Source: DATARH01 sp963705325 (GTDB taxonomy: Bacteria > Pseudomonadota > Alphaproteobacteria > ATCC43930 > CGMCC-115725). From it: a stretch of 64,000 nt of DNA. The stretch is from contig OY970069.1 of the NCBI GenBank assembly GCA_963705325.1, positions 2,480,001 through 2,544,000 on the forward strand. The letters run 5' to 3'. The position numbers and the translations under genes are program-made. Below, piece after piece: positions 54,002-62,334 of this stretch (the stretch's first letter is position 1; each line of letters starts with the position of its first letter). The notes below the pieces were generated by a model that saw only the letters and a program-made list of their open reading frames with translations, was not told the DNA's origin and did not search any database.

Positions 54002-55369
54002 ATGAAACGGCAGTTGCACCTCAATCTGTTCATCCATGGTCGGGGACATCATGAGGCATCGTGGCGGCATCCGGCGTCCTCGCCGTTGGCTTTGACCGAC
54101 ATCCACTATTATCAGGACTTGGCGCGGCGGGCTGAGGCTGCCCTGTTCAATTCAATCTTTCTCGCCGACCAGCTGGCGCTGGGCGGCGATGTCGCCCAGG
54201 CGCCGCGCACCTGGCTCGAGCCGATCACGGTGTTGGCGGCGGTGGCCGGGGCGACGAGCCGGGTCGGGCTGATCGCCACCGCTTCGACCACCTACACAGA
54301 GCCTTTTAACTTGGCGCGACAGTTCGCCTCTGTCGATCACATCAGCAACGGCCGCGCTGCCTGGAACATCGTAACGTCATGGCTGGCGACCGCAGCGGAG
54401 AATTACGGTGGGGTCGGTCAGGTGAGCCACGCCGACCGTTATGCTCGCGGTGAGGAATTTATGGAGGTGGTGAACGATCTCTGGGACAGCTGGGCAGCGG
54501 ATGCGGTCGTCGACGATCGAGCCCGCGGCGTCTACGCGCGTGCCGACCGCATCAGATCGATCAATCATCGGGGTGATTTCTACACTGTGAAGGGGCCGCT
54601 CAACATGCCACGCTGCCCGCAGGGGCGGCCAGTGCTGGTGCAGGCCGGATCATCCGACACCGGGCGCCGCTTCGCCGCGCGGCATGCCGAAGCTGTGTTC
54701 ACCGCGCACCTGGCGAAATCGACCGCTCAGGAGTTCTACGCCGATCTGAAACGGCTAGCAGCGGTCGAGGGTCGCAACCCGGAACATGTACTGATCCTGC
54801 CCGGACTCAGCCCAGTAATCGCGTCGACCGAGACCGAGGCGCAGCGCCTGGCTCGCGAGGTCAACGACCTGAGCGACCCCGAGGTCGGCCGCAAGCGGCT
54901 CTCCGGCCGCTTCGGCGGGCATGATTTTTCGCATCTGCCGCTCGACCGGGCGCTCACGCCCGAAGATTTTCCTGCCTCTGAAACGGTCCAAGCGGCCAGG
55001 AGCCGCACCGAGGTTATTCTGAACCTTGTAAGGCGTGATAAGCCGACCCTACGGCAGCTGCTCGGCTACCTCGCCGGCGCCCGCGGCCATTTCGTGACTG
55101 CCGGCACGCCCGAACAGATCGCCGATTTGATCGAGGGCTGGTTTACCGACGGCGCGGCGGACGGGTTCAATGTGATGCCGCCGCTCTTGCCGGTGCAGTT
55201 CGACGTGTTTGCCGCCGAGGTCGTACCGTTGTTGCAGCGCCGCGGTCTATTCCGCACCGAATACGCCGGCACCATGCTCCGCGAGCATTACGGCCTTCCC
55301 TGGCCGAAAAGCGTCTTCGACGATCCGGCCTGGGCTGGTGAACCACTCGAAGCCGTTGCCGGCGTGTGA
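54002..55369 (+). CDS. FMN-dependent monooxygenase (NtaA/SnaA/DszA family)
   Basis: A 455-residue bacterial luciferase-type flavoprotein, MKRQLHLNLFIHGRGHHEAS, with AWNIVTSWL..AAENYG and SHADRYARGEEFMEVVNDLW as typical family stretches and PVLVQAGSSDTGRRFAARHA. The group includes dibenzothiophene-sulfone monooxygenase, nitrilotriacetate monooxygenase and related enzymes that need reduced FMN from a separate reductase. No reductase gene is in the window. GAGGCG lies 6 bases before the ATG at 54002. The position after the sulfur genes suggests C-S bond cleavage, but this is an inference. Confidence 0.88.
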   Translation: MKRQLHLNLFIHGRGHHEASWRHPASSPLALTDIHYYQDLARRAEAALFNSIFLADQLALGGDVAQAPRTWLEPITVLAAVAGATSRVGLIATASTTYTEPFNLARQFASVDHISNGRAAWNIVTSWLATAAENYGGVGQVSHADRYARGEEFMEVVNDLWDSWAADAVVDDRARGVYARADRIRSINHRGDFYTVKGPLNMPRCPQGRPVLVQAGSSDTGRRFAARHAEAVFTAHLAKSTAQEFYADLKRLAAVEGRNPEHVLILPGLSPVIASTETEAQRLAREVNDLSDPEVGRKRLSGRFGGHDFSHLPLDRALTPEDFPASETVQAARSRTEVILNLVRRDKPTLRQLLGYLAGARGHFVTAGTPEQIADLIEGWFTDGAADGFNVMPPLLPVQFDVFAAEVVPLLQRRGLFRTEYAGTMLREHYGLPWPKSVFDDPAWAGEPLEAVAGV

Positions 55370-55482
55370 CCGGCGCCCGATATGTCGCACGGCGCTGAGC
55401 GCCGTTTCGCCGGAGGGAAATGGCCGGTCCGGTGAACGGGGCCGGCCATCGGTGAAAGTCGATCAGCTGCCGCTTAAAGCGC

Positions 55483-55986
55483 TCACGAGACGCGTTCGTA
55501 GGGATACCGCTTTACCTTCTCCATGTTCTTGTCTTCGATGCGGATCAGGCGTGTTGGCCCTTCGCGCCGTGGCGAATACAGATCGCCTTCATTGTACAGA
55601 TAGGCCTCACCCGGGCTAAGCTTGTAGTCGCGGACCGGCCGCGCCTTCCCAGGCTTTCCTTCGCCTGGCCGGGCCACCGGGAAATAATCGGTCATGATGG
55701 TCTCGCCGCGCGCCTGCCCGTAGATCGCCCAGGACGGCCCGTGGTCATGCGGGTTGCTGCCTTTCGCGTCGTGATGGACGTGGCCAAGGACGCAGAAGCC
55801 AAGTTCCGGATCTTCGTACAGAACCTGGCGCTCGGGCATATCGTCGGTCAGTGTGGCCGCGATGAACTTCTCGTCCTTGAGCACCTCGCGCAGCAAGTCG
55901 CATACCTACTGACGCCCTGTGGGGCCTGGGTCTTGCTTCAGAATGCCGCGGCATTCCGTGGAGAACTGTTCGAGCGTATGCGTCAT
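55483..55986 (-). pseudogene. Cysteine-dioxygenase-like cupin gene with in-frame amber stop
   Basis: From the ATG at 55986, with AGGAG 7 bases upstream, the frame reads MTHTLEQFSTECRGILKQDP and reaches TAG at 55906-55908. It continues in the same frame as VCDLLREVLKDEKFIAATL, LYEDPELGFCVLGHVHHDAK, NPHDHGPSWAIYGQARGETI and AYLYNEGDLYSPRREGPTRL, ending at 55483. Without the TAG it is a complete 167-residue cupin with the HDHG metal motif. The usual residue at the stop would be Lys, Glu or Gln, one base away. Reinitiation at a TTG at 55896 could give a 137-residue form that keeps the whole metal site. It is convergent with the monooxygenase gene. Confidence 0.68.
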
Positions 55987-56268
55987 TCGGCCACTCCTAG
56001 TGGATCGGCGCTGACGAATGATTCCAGACGGCTCTCCCATTTGGCATTTTCGGAATGGTTTTGCCGGCTACGCGAAAAACCTGAGTTGAGAAACCGCGAT
56101 GATCTATCGCGGAACACGATCACGACAGACACGCACCGCACGATCGACAACCCAACAACTATGTCAATCCAGCTCGGCGACCATCAACAAACCCGAACCA
56201 TTGGATTTATGTAGATCCTAGGTGGAAGCAATTACGGGATGCCATGATAGCGAAGCATGGCGAGCGTT

Positions 56269-56276
56269 GTTGTGAT
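56269..56276 (+). repeat. Left target-site duplication of the IS256 element
   Basis: GTTGTGAT at 56269-56276 is repeated exactly at 57687-57694, directly outside both inverted repeats. Eight bases is the normal duplication length in the IS256 family. Confidence 0.85.
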
Positions 56277-57686
56277 GATCGTGCCCCAGGGCGTGGTGTA
56301 AGAGCGGCTATCCTGAGCAGCGTTGGCTGCTTGATCAGGCCGCCACTGTCGGCAGACTGACGACGGGAGCATCGCTCAGCGGAGCGATGGTTTCCAGGGT
56401 CATGTAGCGGGCGCGCTGGACGGCCCATTCGTCGTTCTGTTCCAGCAGCAAAGCACCGATCAATCGGATCACGGCAGCCTCGTTGGGGAAGATGCCGACA
56501 ACCTCGCTGCGTCGCTTGATCTCGCCGTTGAGCCGCTCGAGCGGATTGGTGCTGTGCAGCTTGGCGCGATGCTGGGCGGGGAAGCCCATGTAGGCCAGCA
56601 CATCGGCTTCGGCGTCATCCATCAGCGCAGCGAGCTTGGGGACACGCGGCCTGGCCTGGTCTGCGACCTCGCGCCATTGCTTTCGAGCCGCCGGCGCGTC
56701 GTCTTGGGCGAAGGCAGTGCCGACCCAGGCGGAGACGATGCGCCGTTGGGTCTTGCCGGCATAGGCGAGCGCGTTGCGCATGAAGTGGACGCGGCAGCGC
56801 TGCCAGGTGGCCCCCAGAACCTTGACGATGGCGGTCTTCAGCCCCTCGTGCGCGTCCGAGATCACTAGCTTCGTCCCGCGCAGGCCGCGACGTGCCAGGC
56901 TGCGCAGGAACTCGACCCAAAAGGGCTCGGCCTCGCTGTGGCCGACGGTCATGCCGAGCACCTCGCGCCTTCCGTCGGTGTTGACGCCGACGGCGACGAT
57001 GACCGCGACCGAGACGATGTGGTGGTCGCGTCTGGCTTTGACGTAGGTGGCGTCGAGCCAGACATAAGGCCACTCGCCCTCGATCGGGCGGCTGAGGAAC
57101 GTCTGCACCCGCTCGTCGATCTCGCCGCACAGGCGCGAGACCTGGCTCTTGGAGATACCTTCCATTCCCATCGCCCGCACCAGGTCGTCGACCGAGCGGG
57201 TCGAGATGCCCTGGACGTAGGCTTCCTGGACCACGGCGGTCAGCGCCTTCTCGGCCAGGCGACGAGGTTCGAGGAAGGTCGGGAAGTAGCTGCCGCGCCG
57301 CAGCTTGGGGATGCGCAGCTCGACCGTACCCGCACGGGTCTCCCAGTCGCGGTCACGGTAGCCGTTGCGCTGGTTGCGTCGCTCCGCGCTGCGCTCGCCG
57401 TGCCCAGCGCCGCATAGGACTTCGCTCTCCAACTCCATCAGACGTTGGGCGGCAAAGCCGATCATCTCGCGCAGGAATGTCGCGTCGGAACCCTTCTCCA
57501 AAAGCTCACGAAGGGCGATCTTGTCGTCGGTCATCGTGGTGATCCTCGGTCAGAGTTGCGTGTTGCAACCCAACCCTACTCAGGATCACCGCGGTGGCCG
57601 CTGACCGGCCCACCTGCGCCAGACTCGTGGCGGTCACTCCGGCGGGCCGGTCAACGGCCTCCTACACCATCACCAGGGACACGACC
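56277..57686 (-). mobile_element. Complete IS256-family insertion sequence, 1410 bp
   Basis: The ends are imperfect inverted repeats of about 28 bp: GATCGTGCCCC...GGTGTAAGAG on the left (from 56277) and GGTCGTGTCCC...GGTGTAGGAG on the right (from 57686 inward). A second pair of related subterminal sequences (ATCCTGAG) lies at 56309-56316 and 57580-57587. The element is flanked by a perfect 8-bp target duplication and carries one intact transposase gene, so the insertion is recent and probably active. Confidence 0.88.
56335..57534 (-). CDS. IS256-family transposase
   Basis: A 399-residue mutator-type transposase of normal length. The catalytic acidic residues are in WLDATYVKAR, VISDAHEGLKTA and NPLERLNGEIKRR (DDE). 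The N-terminal part has GAGHGERSAERRNQRNGYRD, typical of the family. The frame is intact between the element's two ends. It has no link to the neighbouring metabolic genes. Confidence 0.95.
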   Translation of the reverse strand: MTDDKIALRELLEKGSDATFLREMIGFAAQRLMELESEVLCGAGHGERSAERRNQRNGYRDRDWETRAGTVELRIPKLRRGSYFPTFLEPRRLAEKALTAVVQEAYVQGISTRSVDDLVRAMGMEGISKSQVSRLCGEIDERVQTFLSRPIEGEWPYVWLDATYVKARRDHHIVSVAVIVAVGVNTDGRREVLGMTVGHSEAEPFWVEFLRSLARRGLRGTKLVISDAHEGLKTAIVKVLGATWQRCRVHFMRNALAYAGKTQRRIVSAWVGTAFAQDDAPAARKQWREVADQARPRVPKLAALMDDAEADVLAYMGFPAQHRAKLHSTNPLERLNGEIKRRSEVVGIFPNEAAVIRLIGALLLEQNDEWAVQRARYMTLETIAPLSDAPVVSLPTVAA

Positions 57687-57694
57687 GTTGTGAT
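57687..57694 (+). repeat. Right target-site duplication of the IS256 element
   Basis: GTTGTGAT, identical to 56269-56276, immediately after the right inverted repeat. Confidence 0.85.
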
Positions 57695-58017
57695 CCGTAT
57701 CACAAGCCGGACATGCCGGTTAGTCGGATCGATCTTGATCACATAAGGGAGATAGCAGACGGAGGCAAACCGTTCGATATAGGCAACGTGATGCTTAGGT
57801 GTCGAAGTTGTCACAAGGTCAAGACGAATGCGGTTCGGAAGTGGCGGTTCGTGCTGGCCAACCTTCGATGAAAAGTTATAGGTGACGGGGGGGAGTCAAA
57901 AATTTTGCGATCGTTAGGCGCTACGACTTCGCCCGATAAAATTCGCGGAGAAAACTTTTCTTTTCAAAAAATATGGCGCGTACTAATGATGCGTACTTAC
58001 ACGAAACAGGTACAGTG
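57695..58017. other. Intergenic region, AT-rich before the terminase-like gene
   Basis: About 320 bases with no gene. The part 57890-57975 is AT-rich (AAAATTTTGCG, AAAACTTTTCTTTTC) and probably carries the promoter of the next gene. Confidence 0.3.
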
Positions 58018-58557
58018 ATGTCCCGACAGGCCACAGATTGGGTCGCAATTAGAACGATTTATGAACAAGGTCAGCTGTCCAACCGTGACCTCGCGCGTCG
58101 GTACGCACCGCTTACGGAAGGTGCAGTACGCAAACGCGCCAAGAAGGAAGGTTGGGCGCGCCCCGAACGCGCGCGGATAGCGCGGCCGATCCCAAGAATA
58201 CGCCGCGCAGAGCGCCCTAGTTGGCAGCCCTGGCGACGTCACGAGCGCGCGGTGCCGCCCGAAATCATCGATCTCCGGGATCCTACAAAGCCCAACCCAG
58301 GAGCTGCTGAGCTCGGCGAGTCGGCTCTGGCAATGTTGCTAGACCAGCACATGACTAAGGTACAGAATCGCGAGTTAATTATTGAAATGCTCGAATACTG
58401 TGCTGCGGAATATCACGTTCCTTACCAGGTATTCCTTAAATTACGAAAACAGTTCGAAATGCCCAGCCTGGCGAGGGAGCTCCGCTCCTTAGCGGAGACA
58501 TTCAAGCTTTTCACCTCAATAAGAGAACGGTCGGTCCGCCCCCATCGAAGAGGGTAG
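58018..58557 (+). CDS. Terminase small subunit-like DNA-binding protein
   Basis: A 179-residue protein from the ATG at 58018; the open frame extends to 57973. The N-terminal WVAIRTIYEQGQLSNRDLAR, then EGAVRKRAKKEGW is the helix-turn-helix pattern of phage terminase small subunit-like proteins. The middle has a linker with many Arg and Pro, and the C-terminal part is helical (LIIEMLEYCAAEYHVPYQVF). No large terminase gene or other phage structural gene follows, so it is an orphan, probably a prophage remnant. Confidence 0.65.
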   Translation: MSRQATDWVAIRTIYEQGQLSNRDLARRYAPLTEGAVRKRAKKEGWARPERARIARPIPRIRRAERPSWQPWRRHERAVPPEIIDLRDPTKPNPGAAELGESALAMLLDQHMTKVQNRELIIEMLEYCAAEYHVPYQVFLKLRKQFEMPSLARELRSLAETFKLFTSIRERSVRPHRRG

Positions 58558-59096
58558 CTCATTGGAGCATCGCGCCAGGCCAGCTGTGCCTGCATTCTTG
58601 CAGATGGAGCCAGGGTACAATCCCTCGCAGACTACGTGCCCGGTTGCCGCGGAGGTCTATCGTGAACAGAGCGTAACGAATAGGTGCAGGGCGGGTGTCG
58701 TCAGGATGAATCAGGGAATGACTGACGGTCGAAGTAGGATACGCCAACGGTTGGTGGCTCGCCCAGTGGCCGAATCGCTCGACCATGGTGCTGTCCTTCC
58801 ACCATAGCAGGCTCAACACGACCTGGCCTGCTCCTCTCTGATCTCGTACTGGCCGGCGCTCCAGTGGTCGATCCAATCGTCGGCATCGACCGTCCGGCTC
58901 CTGTCACTTCCTTCCTCAACGCGCAGAATGAGTAGGCTTCCAAAGCTTCCGAAGGCTGCCGGTGGGGCCAAAAGTGACCACGCCGGCTGCCGACGAACCA
59001 CCGGCGCCCGTCCGAGCCATGGCAGACCAGCATGCAGTCCGCATCGCTGGTCTCTACGAACCGGAATCGCACCAGCGGTGCGGCTGACGTGAAAAA
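58558..59096. other. Accessory DNA with broken short frames
   Basis: About 540 bases without an intact gene. On the minus strand 59072-58813, two frames together read like one small protein (RFRFVETSDADCMLVCHGSD, then LLAPPAAFGSFGSLLILRVE and TVDADDWIDHWSAGQYEI) that is interrupted by a frameshift near 58970. The product is not recognised. The left part holds a weak tRNA-like sequence (58551-58625). Confidence 0.35.
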
Positions 59097-59737
59097 ATGT
59101 TTCTCAACCGGTCCACCGGATTCAAGGTTACCGGCTTGTTGCGCGGCATGAACAGCGGTAGCGGCATCAGCAAGTCGGCGTCGAATCCGTTGGCGCGCGC
59201 TTCAGGGTGCGAGGCGACCATGACGGCGGCGCGCAATGCCGAAGCGCGCCTGCAGATCATGACGCTATCGGCTCTCGCCGCGCACCTTGCCGGCGGCTTG
59301 CTTCGGGCCACCGGCCCGCAAGAACTGGAGCCCGCGATCCGAGCGGCCATCGATGGCTATCAGCCCGAGCAGGTCGCGCTTGCTGCCGGAGACGAACGCA
59401 TCGCCGATGCCGAGGCGTTCATCGCCAATCTCGGGTGACCACGATCTTTGGCGGCTCGGGCACCTACTATCAGCCTGCGACCGAGACGGTGCACATGCCC
59501 GAGTTCGGTCATTTCCGTGAAACCGCCGGCTTTTACAAAACCTGGATTCGCGAAACCGGCCATTCCTCGGGTGCAAAGCATCGTCTCGATCGCGATCTCA
59601 GCGGGCGCTTCGGCTCGGCATCGTGCGCGCTCGAAGAGATCTTGGTCGAGATTCTGAGCGGCATGTTCCGCGCCGACCTCGGAATTGCCCACCATCCGCG
59701 GCCCGACCACTTTGAGCCTCTTCAGGGAGAGGTCTAG
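59097..59737 (+). pseudogene. Decayed ArdC/DUF1738-type antirestriction gene fragment
   Basis: One frame (59097-59438) ends with DERIADAEAFIANLG and the next frame continues VTTIFGGSGTYYQP, TVHMPEFGHFRETAGFY and GAKHRLDRDLSGRFGSAS, then ALEEILVEILSGMFRADLGI. This is the C-terminal zincin-like part of ArdC-type proteins of plasmids and integrative elements, split by a one-base shift near 59438. The family's HETTH/HExxH site is degraded to RETGH, so the protein would be inactive even without the shift. The N-terminal part (59097-59370) is not clearly ArdC and may belong to another fused remnant. Confidence 0.62.
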
Positions 59738-59786
59738 CTTGTCTGGCTCGGCTACGACGCCTTACGTGGCCCGCTTCGCCGGGGGG

Positions 59787-60054
59787 TCATCGCGCCGACT
59801 CCCCGGCTTGCCGGGCCTGGAAATCGGCGGGGTCTTCGAGTTCGACGGCAGCGCGCTGATAGCTTCACCGAACGGATTTTACCGGCGGCGACATAACGCT
59901 TGATGGTTCGGATATCGAGATCGAGCGCTTCGGCGAACTTGCGCTCGCTGTAGCGATAGACAGGTTTGTGCTCTGACACTGAAGGCGGACTCCGACTGGC
60001 GTCGGTTGTCTCGCCTTTCTCCAAGACCTTCGTGCCCGAGGCGCATCCTGACAA
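59787..60054 (-). pseudogene. Excisionase-like helix-turn-helix gene, frameshifted
   Basis: The minus-strand frame reads YRYSERKFAEALDLDIRTIK, then RYVAAGKIRSVKL, the helix-turn-helix of small excisionase/MerR-like proteins. After KL the matching C-terminal part (AAVELEDPADFQARQAGESA, stop at 59787) is in another frame, with a shift near 59877. It lies 110 bases downstream of the integrase gene on the same strand, the usual place for a directionality factor. Confidence 0.5.
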
Positions 60055-60162
60055 CCGGGATAGTCGCGCTCGACAGAGCTTCCGCCATTAGACCACAGCT
60101 TGCTGCGTCACTTCTCGGGAAGAGAGCATCCACCTTGTTGTTGCTCGATCCTGGTCTAGGCT

Positions 60163-61356
60163 TTAAGCGGCCTCGAAAGCAACAACAATTTGCCCCGTAT
60201 TGCCGCCGTTAACCACAAACCGACCCCACGCGTCCAACACCGCGCGGCGACGCTCAAGCTCTTGACCACGCCGATAGGCTTGCTCGACTGCGGACCCCGT
60301 TTGATGTGCGATCACACGCTCGACGAGATCGCGCGGGAAGCTCGATTTCTCACCGGCCCACGTGCTGAAACTACTCCGCAGGCCGTGCGTCGTGACGTTG
60401 CCACCAAGCGATTTCACAAGGTCGATCATCGCATCTCGGCCAAGGTCGAACACGAAACCGCCCCTCCGCTCGACGCTCCGCAAAATCTCGACGGCCCGAT
60501 CGGTAAGAGGAACATAATGCGTGCGTCGGGCCTTCATCCTGGCTGCGGGGATCGTCCAAAGCTTCTCGCCGAAATCGATCTCGCTCCATTGCATGTCGCG
60601 CACTTCGGCCGATCGGCTGGCGCACAGGATCAAGAATTCGAGCGCCTTCGCCGCGGCGGCGCCGCACTCCCGCAGCTTGGCAACGAATCCCGGGACTTCC
60701 TGGTAATCCATGGCTGCTAGGTGTTGCTTCTCTCCCCTGACCTTTTTCGGCTTGGCGAGGATCGCCGACAGGTTCCCGCGCCAGGATGCCGGATTGATCT
60801 CCGACGTGCGATGCCGCATGGCCTTGGCGTAATCGAGCACCTTTTCAATGCGGCCCCGGTTGCGGCTCGCGGTTTCGTGCTTCGTGATCCAATGCGGCTC
60901 AATTGTCATCAGCACTTCCTTGACCGTGATCCGATCGACGGGGATTTGACCGATGACCGCAAACACGTGCCTTTCGAGATCGGCGAGCCATGCCCGTTTG
61001 TGGGAGGCCGACCATCCGGCTTCCTGACTTTTGTAGAAGCGCCGAGCGCACTGTTCGAACGTGATCGACAGCGCCTCGCCCAGCGCATTTGCCCGCTTGG
61101 CGTCGATCGGGTCTTCGCCGCGTCGCACCATTACCCGCAGCTTTTGAACTTCGATTTCGGCATCATCGCGAGAAAGGTCGCGGCAGCTACCTAGCCCGAA
61201 GTCTCGCTTGCGGCCCGCAACGCTGTAGCGGAATATCCAACTGCGCGAGCCGGTCGCGCCGATGGCTATATAAAGGCCGCCGGGCGCGACGGCATGCAGA
61301 CCGGGCGGCAAGCGATCGATCTGGCGAAGAGGCATCTTAGCAATGGTCTTTGGCAT
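60163..61356 (-). CDS. Tyrosine recombinase, P4-like phage/island integrase
   Basis: A 397-residue integrase. The N-terminal DUF4102-like domain has GLHAVAPGGLYIAIGATGSR, followed by a core-binding domain and the catalytic domain. Catalytic residues: Arg248 (CASRSAEVRD), Lys275 (MKARRTHYVPL), His324 and Arg327 (THGLRSSF), His351 (IAHQTG) and Tyr361 (QAYRRG). All are present, so it may be active. This family inserts islands at tRNA ends. Downstream lie excisionase-like and ArdC remnants; no tRNA is visible directly upstream (61357-61700). Confidence 0.93.
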   Translation of the reverse strand: MPKTIAKMPLRQIDRLPPGLHAVAPGGLYIAIGATGSRSWIFRYSVAGRKRDFGLGSCRDLSRDDAEIEVQKLRVMVRRGEDPIDAKRANALGEALSITFEQCARRFYKSQEAGWSASHKRAWLADLERHVFAVIGQIPVDRITVKEVLMTIEPHWITKHETASRNRGRIEKVLDYAKAMRHRTSEINPASWRGNLSAILAKPKKVRGEKQHLAAMDYQEVPGFVAKLRECGAAAAKALEFLILCASRSAEVRDMQWSEIDFGEKLWTIPAARMKARRTHYVPLTDRAVEILRSVERRGGFVFDLGRDAMIDLVKSLGGNVTTHGLRSSFSTWAGEKSSFPRDLVERVIAHQTGSAVEQAYRRGQELERRRAVLDAWGRFVVNGGNTGQIVVAFEAA

Positions 61357-61481
61357 CTGTTCCTACCGTCATTCCCACCGAAAAACATGGGCGTGAACGC
61401 CGCAGGAACCAAGGACTTTTTTGATTAAGCCATTGCATTATATCACTATTTAGGTGTCAGAAAGTGTCGCGAAGGGTCGGA

Positions 61482-61526
61482 AAGGGGCCTTGGTGACGAG
61501 ATTGCTTCGCTGCGCTCGCAATGACA
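61482..61526. repeat. Short intergenic repeat (ATTGC...GCAAT type)
   Basis: The sequence GAGATTGCTTCGC...CTCGCAATGAC is a type of short palindromic intergenic repeat that I recall as very frequent in Bradyrhizobium and relatives. ATTGC and GCAAT form the outer arms. Only one copy is in the window, so the repeat nature rests on memory. Confidence 0.45.
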
Positions 61527-61550
61527 CGAAAATGCCGCGACCAAAAACTA

Positions 61551-61613
61551 TCCCCTCGCCCCGCAAGCGTGGAGAGGGTGGCTCCGGGCGGCGCCCGGAG
61601 CCGGGTGAGGGGA
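61551..61613. repeat. Palindromic intergenic repeat (RIME/REP-like)
   Basis: Outer arms TCCCCTC (61551-61557) and GAGGGGA (61607-61613) enclose a perfect inner hairpin GGCTCCGGGC/GCCCGGAGCC (61580-61602). The CCCTCGCCCCGCAAG...GGGTGAGGGG pattern resembles repeated mosaic elements of rhizobia. It lies between the integrase and DUF2171 genes. Confidence 0.55.
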
Positions 61614-61640
61614 TCTGTGGCGTCCAGGCGGCGCCCTGAA

Positions 61641-61673
61641 ACGAAAAGAGCGTGGCCGCACGCGGCCACGCTC
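61641..61673 (-). terminator. Intrinsic terminator of the DUF2171 gene
   Basis: A perfect 11-bp stem GAGCGTGGCCG/CGGCCACGCTC with loop of four (61648-61673) is followed on the minus strand by TTTTCGTTT. It is 19 bases after the stop of the DUF2171 gene. Confidence 0.75.
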
Positions 61674-61691
61674 CCGTCGTTTGACGCGGGG

Positions 61692-61946
61692 CTACGCTTT
61701 GTGCGCGGTCCCGGCTCGCTCCAGCTCCTGCTGGACGTCATGGCTCGACTTGCTCAGCCGGACCGTCTGCCCTTCGACCGACGTGACCCAGGCGAGCGGA
61801 ATGAAATGATCCCCCTTGCGGGAAGTGGCGGTTCTCGGCGCGAACTTGATCCGCGAGGATCCGTCCACCTGCTCGACCGAGCCAAGCTGTTGCCCGTCGG
61901 AACCGACGATTTGCATCTGATTCCTGATCTGCGAAGCTTGTACCAT
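61692..61946 (-). CDS. DUF2171-domain protein
   Basis: An 84-residue protein, MVQASQIRNQMQIVGSDGQQ, then VDGSSRIKFAPRTATSRKGD and HFIPLAWVTSVEGQTVRLSK: the PRC-barrel-like DUF2171 domain, whose members are small and uncharacterised and often found with stress genes. AGGGAGAT lies 7 bases before the ATG. A strong terminator follows. Confidence 0.82.
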   Translation of the reverse strand: MVQASQIRNQMQIVGSDGQQLGSVEQVDGSSRIKFAPRTATSRKGDHFIPLAWVTSVEGQTVRLSKSSHDVQQELERAGTAHKA

Positions 61947-62334
61947 CGTTGTATCTCCCTAGAATAATACCAATGAAAAGACAGGAAACCTCGGGTTTCA
62001 CCCAGAAAAAAATCGCCAATCTTTTCAAAAGTCGCCGCCTCAATGATGTGTCTGAGGCAATTGGACTCTGGATCATGTTTGTGTCAGGAATGTGTTCATT
62101 ATGAATATTTTTCGTAACCAAGTTGATTCATGCCTATTCGGCGTTGACTTAACGAATATTTCTATTGATTATTTATTGAGGTAGCTCAGCGCCGTGGCGG
62201 TCTTTGCCGCAACGTCCGACTTGGCTGCGATTCCCAACAGGCAGGTCAACGCTAAAATCGCCATAATCGTATTGTAGTCTCCGCAACGGCTCCGCGCCTA
62301 GATTGATCAGGGCGCGGCGCGCTTTCAGCGGAGG
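61947..62334. other. Intergenic region, AT-rich
   Basis: About 390 bases between divergent genes, clearly richer in A and T than the rest. A 43-codon plus-strand frame at 61973-62104 (MKRQETSGFTQKKIANLFKS) has no ribosome binding site and is doubtful. Promoters of both neighbours must lie here. Confidence 0.35.

Noticed and set aside
58551..58625. tRNA-like pattern GGGTAGCTCATTGGAGCA ... GGTACAATCC
   Set aside because: The D-arm-like and T-arm-like parts are there, but the anticodon arm cannot be formed with normal distances and the acceptor strands do not pair over seven bases. Kept only as a note in the gap entry.
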